NCBI GenBank assembly: GCA_030601965.1
Contig: JAUWAR010000057.1
Span: forward strand, 1-8,062
Direction: 5' to 3'
DNA length: 8,062 nucleotides
Origin: a bacterium
Lineage (GTDB): Bacteria; Hydrothermota; UBA3073; JACQXS01; JAUWAR01
The position numbers and the translations under genes are program-made. Under the pieces are notes generated by a model, which worked only from the letters and a program-made list of their open reading frames with translations, ran no database searches and was not told the origin of the DNA. Below, one piece after another: positions 1 to 5,936 of the stretch (position 1 is the first letter of the stretch; each line of letters opens with the position of its first letter).

Positions 1-2977
1 AATCATATACTCCTTTACCCCTACAACATTTTTTGAACTTCTTACCAGAACCACAGGGGCAGGGGTCATTTCTGCCAACTTTTTCTACCCCTCTTTTGTA
101 AGTTTCAATAACCCTTTCACCTGTTTGTGGCAGAGCAGGCATTTCGCCTGGTGCTATTCCTGGTGGAGGTGGTTCCTGAGCAGTTGCCCGCGCTGCAACT
201 GATTCTTTGGCGCTTTCAGTTTCTGGCTTATATGCCCTTACAGGCATTCCTCTCTTCTCTTCACCCTGTCTCGTAATCCTCAATCCAAATAAATTCCTTG
301 ATACCTCTCTGTCTATGGATACAAGGAGTTGCTCGAACATCTCAAAGGATTCACGCTTGTATTCAATAAGTGGGTCTTTCCCTCCATAACCTCTTAAGCC
401 TATTCCCTCTTTTAATGTATCTAATTCGTATAAATGCTCTCGCCAGTTTCTGTCTATTACCTGTAACATTACCTGTCTTTCCATATCCCTTATTATCTCA
501 ACGCCAAATTTTTCCTCTCTATTTTTGTAAAACATCTCTACTGCCTTTATTAGTTCTTCTCTTAAATCGTCAATTTTCATAGAATGCCTTTGTTCAGTAG
601 TCCCGAAGGTTCGGGAGAAATCAATTAAAAAGACCTCTCTTATCTCTGCTAAAAGACCTTCCCAATCCCAGTTCTCTGGAAGTTTATTTTCATCTGCATG
701 GGCATCAATTATTTCATCAATGGTATTATCTATGCTCTCCCATATTCTTTCTGATATATCTTTGCCCTGTAAAATCTCTTCTCTTATCTTGTATATTGCC
801 TCTCTCTGTTTGTTCATTACATCATCATATTCAAGAAGGTGTTTTCTTATATCAAAATTATACCGTTCAACCCTTTTCTGAGCAGTTGCTATTGCCCTTG
901 TAACAAGATTGTGTTCAATTGGTTCATCGTCTTTTGCTCCAAACCTATCCATTATACCTGCAATTCTATCTGAACCAAATAGCCTCATTAAATCATCTTC
1001 AAGTGATAGGTAAAATTTTGCAGAACCAGGGTCTCCCTGTCTTGCACACCTTCCTCTTAACTGCCGGTCTGTCCTTCTTGCCTCATGCCTCTCTGTTCCA
1101 AGTATATGAAGACCACCCTTTTCTACAACTCCGGACCCGAGTTTTATATCTGTTCCCCTACCTGCCATATTTGTGGCTATTGTTACCTTGCCAGGTTCAC
1201 CAGCGTGTGCCACGACCTCCGCCTCTTTTTGATGGTATCTGGCATTTAAGACCTGATGTGGAATACCTTTTCGCTTGAGCACCCTTGCTAATGTTTCAGA
1301 GACATCAACGGAAATTGTGCCAACAAGTGTGGGTCTTCCATTTTTGTGCATTTCTTCTATCTCCTTCATTATTGCATTATATTTCTCTCTCTTTGTTTTA
1401 TAAATAGTATCAGGGAATTCTGTCCTATCTACAGGTTTATTTGTTGGTAGGACAACTACCTCTAATTTGTAGATATCCCAGAACTCGTGTGCCTCTGTCT
1501 CTGCTGTTCCTGTCATACCAGCAAGTTTTTCATACATCCTGAAATAGTTCTGCAAAGTAATGGTTGCGAGTGTCTGGGTCTCTTCTTCAACTGCTACCCC
1601 TTCTTTTGCTTCAATTGCCTGGTGCATACCATCTGAGTATCTACGACCTGGCATAAGCCTTCCTGTGAATTCATCAACAATCACTACCTTTCCATCCTGA
1701 ATTATATACTCAACATCTTTTTCAAATAAAGAATCGGCACGAAGTAGTTGATTTATGACATGACTCCTTTCACTGCACTCGGCATACTTTCTCTCAAGTT
1801 CCTGTTTCTTTACAAATTTTTCTCGTGGTGAAAAACTTTCGTTATCCTCTATCTCTTTGAGTTCTATAGAGAGGTCTGGAAGGGTAAAGAAATCAGGATT
1901 ATCAGGGGCAATTGTTTGCCTTCCCATGTCTGATATATTTACTGTATGACCTTTTTCATCTATTGTATAATAAAGTTGTTCATCAAGTTCAGGAAGTTTC
2001 TTATCCTTCATATACTCACCTTCTGTCTGTTCTATTAGTTTGGTAATACCCTGTTCCTTTTTGAATTTCATCAGTCTTTTATTCTTGGGTAATCCCCTTT
2101 GAGCCATCAGAAATTTTGTTCCTGCCTCTTTTTCTTTGTCATTTTTGAATAACTGTTCACCTTCTGCTATTAGCCTATTTACAAGAAGATTTTGCTTGTG
2201 TGCAACTCTATCAACATTGGGTTTTAATCTCTCGTATTCTCTATTGACAGTTCTCTCAACAGGTCCCGATATTATAAGTGGAGTTCTTGCCTCGTCAATA
2301 AGCACAGAATCCACCTCATCTACAATTGCATAATGATGACCCCTTTGAACCTTATCTTCAGCCCTCCATGTCATATTATCCCTTAGATAGTCAAATCCAA
2401 ATTCATTATTTGTGCCGTATGTTATATCACATTCGTATTCTTTTTTTCTCTCCTCAGGTATCATACCACCTTGAATACACCCGACAGTAATGCCCAGGAA
2501 ATCATAAACTCCACCCATCCATTGACTATCACGCTTTGCAAGATAATCATTTACAGTGATAAGATGACAACTCTTACCTTCTAATGCATTTAAATATAAA
2601 GGCATTGTGGCAGCGAGTGTTTTACCTTCACCAGTTGCCATCTCTGCAATTTTGCCTTGATGAAGCACTACTGCACCCATTAACTGACAATCAAAAGGGA
2701 CCATTTCCCATTTCCAGATATTTCCTGTAATTTCCCATTCCTTACCAATAAGGCGTCTGCATGCCTCTTTTACGACAGCAAATGCCTCTGTCATAATATC
2801 GTCAATGGTCTCGCCAGATTTGAGCCGTTCTTTAAATTCCTCTGTTTTGTGCTGTAGTTCAGAGTCTGTAAGGTTTTTTAATTTCTCAAACTCTGTGTTA
2901 ATGAGTTCTACAAATGGTCTAATCTTTGTAAGTTCTCTCTCGTTAGCTGAACCAAAAACTTTTTTGATGATGCTCAT
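1..2977 (-). CDS. secA: SecA preprotein translocase ATPase, C-terminal end cut by window edge
   Basis: This is the ATP-driven motor that pushes unfolded preproteins through SecYEG at the cytoplasmic membrane. The frame is open for 992 codons from the ATG at 2977 to the left edge. Visible in order: Walker A MATGEGKT (about residues 113-120), TVNDYLA (141-147), Walker B VDEVDS (219-224) with LIDEARTPLIISG, a long preprotein cross-linking region, then DEFTGR, TNMAGRGTDIKLG and QLRGRCARQGDPG of the second helicase domain. The scaffold/wing region follows, and a proline-rich linker leads to a zinc-binding tail CPCGSGKKFKKCC (residues 973-985). That tail normally ends the protein, so little is missing. 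The frame is longer than E. coli SecA (901 aa). It lies 55 bp downstream of dxs on the same strand and is probably co-transcribed. Two small palindromes lie in frame (601-616 and 136-150). I saw no convincing strong Shine-Dalgarno site. Identification is very secure. Confidence 0.97.
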   Translation of the reverse strand, partial: MSIIKKVFGSANERELTKIRPFVELINTEFEKLKNLTDSELQHKTEEFKERLKSGETIDDIMTEAFAVVKEACRRLIGKEWEITGNIWKWEMVPFDCQLMGAVVLHQGKIAEMATGEGKTLAATMPLYLNALEGKSCHLITVNDYLAKRDSQWMGGVYDFLGITVGCIQGGMIPEERKKEYECDITYGTNNEFGFDYLRDNMTWRAEDKVQRGHHYAIVDEVDSVLIDEARTPLIISGPVERTVNREYERLKPNVDRVAHKQNLLVNRLIAEGEQLFKNDKEKEAGTKFLMAQRGLPKNKRLMKFKKEQGITKLIEQTEGEYMKDKKLPELDEQLYYTIDEKGHTVNISDMGRQTIAPDNPDFFTLPDLSIELKEIEDNESFSPREKFVKKQELERKYAECSERSHVINQLLRADSLFEKDVEYIIQDGKVVIVDEFTGRLMPGRRYSDGMHQAIEAKEGVAVEEETQTLATITLQNYFRMYEKLAGMTGTAETEAHEFWDIYKLEVVVLPTNKPVDRTEFPDTIYKTKREKYNAIMKEIEEMHKNGRPTLVGTISVDVSETLARVLKRKGIPHQVLNARYHQKEAEVVAHAGEPGKVTIATNMAGRGTDIKLGSGVVEKGGLHILGTERHEARRTDRQLRGRCARQGDPGSAKFYLSLEDDLMRLFGSDRIAGIMDRFGAKDDEPIEHNLVTRAIATAQKRVERYNFDIRKHLLEYDDVMNKQREAIYKIREEILQGKDISERIWESIDNTIDEIIDAHADENKLPENWDWEGLLAEIREVFLIDFSRTFGTTEQRHSMKIDDLREELIKAVEMFYKNREEKFGVEIIRDMERQVMLQVIDRNWREHLYELDTLKEGIGLRGYGGKDPLIEYKRESFEMFEQLLVSIDREVSRNLFGLRITRQGEEKRGMPVRAYKPETESAKESVAARATAQEPPPPGIAPGEMPALPQTGERVIETYKRGVEKVGRNDPCPCGSGKKFKKCCRGKGVYD
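136..150. repeat. Small palindrome in the secA linker
   Basis: The sequence CAGGC-ATTTC-GCCTG is a perfect 5-bp stem with a 5-base loop. It lies in the poorly conserved linker between the SecA body and the zinc tail (residues about 943-948, within APGEMPALP). It resembles the larger CAGGCA...TGCCTG hairpin near the 3' end of dxs and may be a related element. Being short, it could also be chance. Confidence 0.4.
601..616. repeat. 16-bp perfect palindrome inside secA
   Basis: TCCCGAA-GG-TTCGGGA is a perfect 7-bp inverted repeat with a 2-base centre. It is read in frame as SRTFGT (SecA residues about 788-793), in the scaffold/wing region just before the helix beginning MKIDDLREEL. The same TCCCGA/TCGGGA arm forms the hairpin inside mnmG and one end of the 56-bp repeat, so it looks like a mobile hairpin module. 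The reading frame is not disturbed. Confidence 0.6.
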
Positions 2978-2979
2978 TT

Positions 2980-3052
2980 TTAATTGAGTTAATTGAGTTA
3001 ATTGAGTTAATTAAATCCACTCAATCACTTAATCACTTAATTAACTTAATCA
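2980..3052. repeat. 9-bp tandem repeat and AT-rich inverted sequence between dxs and secA
   Basis: Three exact copies of TTAATTGAG (2980-2988, 2989-2997, 2998-3006) are followed by a partial fourth. A looser run of CACTTAAT/AACTTAAT units then continues into the last codons of dxs (VIKLIK) and includes its stop. ATTGAGT (3002-3008) can pair with ACTCAAT (3019-3025), giving a weak hairpin in the secA leader. It fills the 55-bp gap between the genes. It could be replication slippage or a weak regulatory structure; no poly-T tract marks it as a terminator. Confidence 0.7.
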
Positions 3053-5018
3053 CTTTCTCTGCTATTTTCTCCGCACTCAATCCATATTTATCAAGCAGGA
3101 ATTCCCTGGACCCATGCTCTATAAATTGGTCAGGCAAACCTATTCTGAAAACTACTGGTGGCACAGGCATCTTGCCTGTCTTACCTGTGCTACTGAGGAA
3201 TTCAAGCACCCCTGAACCAAAACCACCAGAGAGGGTATTCTCCTCAATAGTTATAATAGGTTTGTTGGAAATGCTTTTTAACAACTCCTCATCAATGGGT
3301 TTTATAAATCTTGCATTTACAACTCCAATGTCTATTTCCCCTTTTTTAAGTATCAAACTTGCCTCTAATGCTGGATATACCATTGAGCCTACTGCGAGGA
3401 ATGTTCCATCCTTTCCTTGTTTTAGGACTTCCGCCTTTCCTGTTTTTATTCCTGTGGTGTCAGGAGTTACCTCCTGACACGAACTCAGTCGGGAGGAAAC
3501 TCCCGACTGCACACTAGGCACAGAACCTTTTGGGTATCTTAACACGGTAGGTCCTTTTTTATAATCTATACAGAACTTCAGCATATTTACAAAATCTTTT
3601 GCATCCTTTGGAGCCATAATTACGATATTTGGTATTACTCTGAGATAGGAGAGGTCAAAAGTACCGTTATGAGTTGGCCCATCTTCTCCAACAATGCCGG
3701 CTCTATCAAGACACAACACAATAGGAATTTTCTGGAGACAGACATCGTGTAGAACCTGGTCAAATGCCCTTTGAAGAAAAGTAGAATATATTGCAACTAC
3801 AGGTTTAAGCCCCTGCAATGCAAGTCCTGATGCGAATGTTACCGCATGTTGTTCTGCTATTCCCACATCAAAAAACCTCTCCTTGAACTCATCTCTAAAA
3901 CAGGAGAGGCCAGTTCCATCTGGCATAGCGGCTGTTATAGCACATATCTTTTTATCCTTTTTGGCAAATTTAACAAGGGTTTCCCCAAAGATTTCTGAAT
4001 AAGAGGGTGCTTTGTCAGGGGGAGAAGGTTGTTTTCCTGTTTCTTTATCAAATTTTGAGATACCGTGAAAAAGGGGTTTCTCATTTTCCGCAGGTGCATA
4101 GCCTTTACCTTTTTCTGTAATCACATGAATAAAAATGCTCTCTTTAAGATTCTTTGCTGATTTGAATGTATCTATAAGTGAACGTATATTATGTCCATCA
4201 ATGGGCCCGATATACTCAAATCCGAGTTCTTCAAAAAATATAGTGGGTATTGTAAGATTTTTTATGCCTTCTTTAAGTTTGCGAGCCACTATTCTTGCCT
4301 TTGTTCCGAGCCCTGCTGGAAGTTTGCCTAAAAGTTCCCATACATCGTTTTTCATCTCATGATATATTGGCGTGGTTACTATCTTATTTAAATAAGTAGA
4401 AATACCACCCACATTTTCCGAGATAGCCATTTTATTGTCGTTCAGTATTACTATCATATCTTTTTTCAAGAATCCTGCTTGATTAAGCCCTTCGTATGCT
4501 ATACCAGCTGTGAGTGCGCCATCACCTATAACTGCGATTATTTTGTAATTATTCCTGTTTAAATCTCGGGCTATTGCCATACCAAGTGCCGCAGATATGG
4601 ATGTTGAGGAGTGTCCCGTTCCAAAGACATCGTATTCACTCTCGTCTCTTTTGGGAAAACCTGATATACCACGATATTGTCTTAATGTATCAAATTCCTG
4701 CCTCCTTCCAGTAAGAAGTTTATGTGCATAGCTCTGATGTCCAACATCCCATATAATCTTATCTGTTGGTGTATCAAATACATAATGAAGGGCAATAGTG
4801 AGTTCAACAACTCCCAGACTTGGTGCAAGGTGTCCACCATTTTTTGAAACAACATCTATAATCCTCTCTCTGATTTCAGATGCAAGTTGTTGAAGTTCAG
4901 AAAGAGAAAGGGATTTAATATCCTGGGGTGAGTCTATTCCCGAGAGAATGTAGGAGGGACATTCCTGTTGAGCTTGCGAAATCCCGACTCGGCGGGGTCC
5001 CGATTTATCAATAGCCAT
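3033..5018 (-). CDS. dxs: 1-deoxy-D-xylulose-5-phosphate synthase, with repeat-derived segments
   Basis: This TPP-dependent cytosolic enzyme condenses pyruvate with glyceraldehyde 3-phosphate to DXP, the first step of the MEP isoprenoid pathway, also feeding thiamine and pyridoxal synthesis. Counting from the ATG at 5018 (661 aa): GGHL with its catalytic-type His (about 63), WDVGHQSYAHK (His 94), the TPP motif GDGALTAG (from 165) with LNDN (192-195), GPIDGHN (271-277), GIAEQH (Glu 389) and RAGIVGEDGPTHNG (439-452). All key residues seem intact. The family is usually 620-640 aa; the excess is repeat-encoded: about 22 residues before YILSGIDSPQDIKSL, a segment near 504-521, and TGKTGKMPVPP near 610-620. 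The start is uncertain. An in-frame TTG at 5054 overlaps the upstream gene's stop and would give 673 aa by coupling; neither start has a good Shine-Dalgarno. Function is certain, the N-terminus is not. Confidence 0.96.
   Translation of the reverse strand: MAIDKSGPRRVGISQAQQECPSYILSGIDSPQDIKSLSLSELQQLASEIRERIIDVVSKNGGHLAPSLGVVELTIALHYVFDTPTDKIIWDVGHQSYAHKLLTGRRQEFDTLRQYRGISGFPKRDESEYDVFGTGHSSTSISAALGMAIARDLNRNNYKIIAVIGDGALTAGIAYEGLNQAGFLKKDMIVILNDNKMAISENVGGISTYLNKIVTTPIYHEMKNDVWELLGKLPAGLGTKARIVARKLKEGIKNLTIPTIFFEELGFEYIGPIDGHNIRSLIDTFKSAKNLKESIFIHVITEKGKGYAPAENEKPLFHGISKFDKETGKQPSPPDKAPSYSEIFGETLVKFAKKDKKICAITAAMPDGTGLSCFRDEFKERFFDVGIAEQHAVTFASGLALQGLKPVVAIYSTFLQRAFDQVLHDVCLQKIPIVLCLDRAGIVGEDGPTHNGTFDLSYLRVIPNIVIMAPKDAKDFVNMLKFCIDYKKGPTVLRYPKGSVPSVQSGVSSRLSSCQEVTPDTTGIKTGKAEVLKQGKDGTFLAVGSMVYPALEASLILKKGEIDIGVVNARFIKPIDEELLKSISNKPIITIEENTLSGGFGSGVLEFLSSTGKTGKMPVPPVVFRIGLPDQFIEHGSREFLLDKYGLSAEKIAEKVIKLIK
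3161..3190. repeat. Hairpin repeat inside the dxs 3' end
   Basis: ACAGGCA-TCT-TGCCTGT (3163-3179) is a perfect 7-bp stem. An alternative outer pairing joins GCACAGG (3161-3167) with CCTGTGC (3184-3190). On the minus strand it is read as TGKTGKMPVPP, between the conserved GSGVLEFL and VFRIGLPDQFIEHGS segments where DXS proteins are usually shorter. It looks like an in-frame repeat insertion in a surface loop. Confidence 0.65.
3457..3509. repeat. Twin perfect hairpins inside dxs
   Basis: Two adjacent perfect hairpins lie in the dxs frame. GTGTCAGGAG-TTAC-CTCCTGACAC occupies 3457-3480 and CAGTCGGGAG-GAAA-CTCCCGACTG occupies 3486-3509, separated by 5 bases. Each has a 10-bp stem and 4-base loop, and the two share the -CAGGAG/CGGGAG- pattern, so they may be diverged copies. 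They encode a serine/threonine-rich stretch (residues about 504-521 from the ATG) between LRYPKGS and TGKAEVLKQGK, which are normally joined by a short linker. Confidence 0.8.
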
Positions 5019-5060
5019 AAATGTAGGAGGGACATTCCTGTCCCGATTTATCAATAGCCA
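4948..5060. repeat. Tandem copies of an interspersed repeat over the PAP2/dxs junction
   Basis: The unit ATGTAGGAGGGACATTCCTG occurs at 4948-4967 and 5021-5040, and GTCCCGATTTATCAATAGCCA occurs at 4997-5017 and 5040-5060. In the right-hand copy the two parts abut. In the left-hand copy they are separated by exactly 30 extra bases (4968-4997), so the coding phase is kept. The right copy supplies the stop of the PAP2 gene; the left copy supplies the ATG and first codons of dxs. The segment 4948-5003 is nearly identical to 6415-6470 in coaX. Confidence 0.9.
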
Positions 5061-5479
5061 GAAAATACAAGTGCAAAAGTAATACCTAAAAGGATACCCA
5101 TAGTTACTTCAAGAGGGGTATGACCAAGAAATTCTTGAAGTTTTATTCCTGTTATTTTTTCCCCTTTATAAAGTCTTTCTACAATTTTATTTAAAGTTTC
5201 TGCTTGTTGTCCTGCTGCTCTTCTAAGACCTGCAGCTTCGTATATTACAATCAAGCTAAAAACAAGAACGACTGCAAACAGAGAGGAGGGTCCACCTTCT
5301 TTTAGCCACACACAGGTTGAGAGTGCCGCAACTGATGCAGAATGTGCACTGGGCATTCCACCTGTCTCAACCAATCTTCTGAAATTGAGTTTCTTGTTCT
5401 CAACAAGAAATATAATAAACTTAATAATTTGTACAAAGAATCCACTACAAAGAGGAATCAAAGCAATTTGATAACCCAT
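5051..5479 (-). CDS. Divergent PAP2 family (DUF212/YuiD-type) membrane protein
   Basis: A 142-aa predicted integral membrane protein related to acid phosphatase/vanadium-dependent haloperoxidase proteins. The physiological substrate of the family is not established; a lipid or isoprenoid phosphate is plausible given the dxs neighbour, but this is inference. Visible: a hydrophobic N-terminal segment (residues 4-26), the hallmark TGGMPSAHSASVAAL (39-53), a hydrophobic helix (about 66-80), EAAGLRRAAGQQAETLN (81-97), LGHTPLEV, and a C-terminal hydrophobic helix (127-139). The family usually has Asp where Glu81 stands. The ATG at 5479 is preferred; the frame extends to 5545, but those 22 residues are translated from an intergenic repeat and lack family resemblance. 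Its stop overlaps a potential TTG start of dxs, so it probably belongs to the xseB-dxs-secA transcription unit. Confidence 0.9.
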   Translation of the reverse strand: MGYQIALIPLCSGFFVQIIKFIIFLVENKKLNFRRLVETGGMPSAHSASVAALSTCVWLKEGGPSSLFAVVLVFSLIVIYEAAGLRRAAGQQAETLNKIVERLYKGEKITGIKLQEFLGHTPLEVTMGILLGITFALVFSGY

Positions 5480-5482
5480 ATT

Positions 5483-5619
5483 ACCAGACAAATCCCAAAT
5501 CAGAATTTCGAAATCCGAACAAAAGTCCCAATTCCCAATGCCCAATTATCAATATCTCAGTCTTTGTCATTGGGATTTTGAGATTTGTCATTTCATTCGA
5601 CATTCGTCATTCGGATTTC
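5483..5619. repeat. Intergenic interspersed repeat between xseB and the PAP2 gene
   Basis: The approximately 140-bp gap is filled by a large imperfect palindrome. GAAATCCGAA (5510-5519) pairs perfectly with TTCGGATTTC (5610-5619), and CCCAATG (5534-5540) pairs with CATTGGG (5568-5574). Short variants of CCCAAT, GTCATT and CGAAAT recur through it. Its right end stops two bases before the xseB stop codon, and its left end reaches the start of the PAP2 gene, where it forms the mRNA leader. It contains no credible gene. Confidence 0.75.
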
Positions 5620-5620
5620 G

Positions 5621-5797
5621 TCATTTTATTTTTACCTCTTCTATCTTCTCTTCAGTCCTTGAAAGATAGTCCTTACAGAATTTTATAAGTTCTTGCCCTT
5701 GTTCATATAGTTTAATAGACTCATCAAGATTAATCTCACTGTTTTCAAGTTTTTCTACAATCTTTTCTAATTTTTTCAATGCCTCTTCAAATTTCAT
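5621..5797 (-). CDS. xseB: Exodeoxyribonuclease VII small subunit
   Basis: A 58-aa small acidic/lysine-rich helical protein starting MKFEEALKKLEKIVEKLENS and continuing with INLDESIKLYEQGQELIKFC, the standard XseB pattern. Several XseB chains bind one XseA to form exonuclease VII, a cytosolic nuclease that degrades single-stranded DNA from both ends. The length is at the low end of the usual 60-80 aa. xseB next to dxs is a common bacterial arrangement. XseA is not in the window. xseB is the first gene of the leftward group; a strong promoter-like sequence ends only about 10 bases before its ATG, so its transcript may be nearly leaderless, and no Shine-Dalgarno is visible. It is too short for many gene finders but clear by sequence. 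Confidence 0.93.
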   Translation of the reverse strand: MKFEEALKKLEKIVEKLENSEINLDESIKLYEQGQELIKFCKDYLSRTEEKIEEVKIK

Positions 5798-5806
5798 ATC
5801 TTATAT

Positions 5807-5835
5807 CTATTATAAAAAAATACTATCTTTGTCAA
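5807..5835 (-). promoter_or_regulatory. Sigma-70-type promoter of the xseB-dxs-secA group
   Basis: On the minus strand a perfect TTGACA (5830-5835) is followed by TATAAT (5809-5814, 15-bp spacer) or TAATAG (5807-5812, 17-bp spacer). Transcription would start about 4-6 bases before the xseB ATG at 5797, predicting a very short leader. The -35 box is the mirror of the TTGACT of the plus-strand promoter, giving a GTCAAG...CTTGAC inverted pair around an A/T-tract. Confidence 0.7.
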
Positions 5836-5858
5836 GAAAAACAATTTTTTTAAAAATC

Positions 5859-5887
5859 TTGACTTTTGACTTTATTGAATCTATTGA
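5859..5887 (+). promoter_or_regulatory. Possible promoter of coaX-mnmG
   Basis: TTGACT (5859-5864), a 17-bp spacer and a weak TATTGA -10 (5882-5887) point toward coaX. The -35 is good and the -10 poor. The location, divergent from the xseB promoter and about 50 bases before the coaX ATG, supports it. The transcript would begin with the CGCAGGCT hairpin. Confidence 0.4.
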
Positions 5888-5895
5888 AGGATATG

Positions 5896-5922
5896 GTAGC
5901 CGCAGGCTTTAGCCTGCGTTAC
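5896..5922. repeat. Hairpin repeat immediately upstream of coaX
   Basis: CGCAGGCT-TT-AGCCTGCG (5901-5918) is a perfect 8-bp stem, with outer GTAGC/GTTAC nearly complementary flanks. It ends 14 bases before the coaX ATG, so it would fold in the 5' leader and leave little room for a ribosome site. It looks like one more member of the interspersed palindromic repeats rather than a terminator, because no T-run follows. Confidence 0.75.
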
Positions 5923-5936
5923 TGTTGTTGAGTATT

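Noticed and set aside
207..582. Two short plus-strand open frames near the left edge
   Set aside because: They are antisense to the SecA scaffold and linker region, with no supporting ribosome site or protein signature.
919..1278. A 119-codon plus-strand open frame
   Set aside because: It lies wholly antisense to the conserved SecA helicase region and its translation resembles no family; it is a shadow of secA.
2980..3006. CRISPR-like direct repeats
   Set aside because: The units are 9 bp, contiguous and without spacers, so this is a simple tandem repeat.
5480..5545. A 22-codon N-terminal extension of the PAP2 protein from an ATG at 5545
   Set aside because: The added residues are translated from the intergenic palindromic repeat, lack family resemblance, and MGYQIALIPL at 5479 starts the expected membrane segment.
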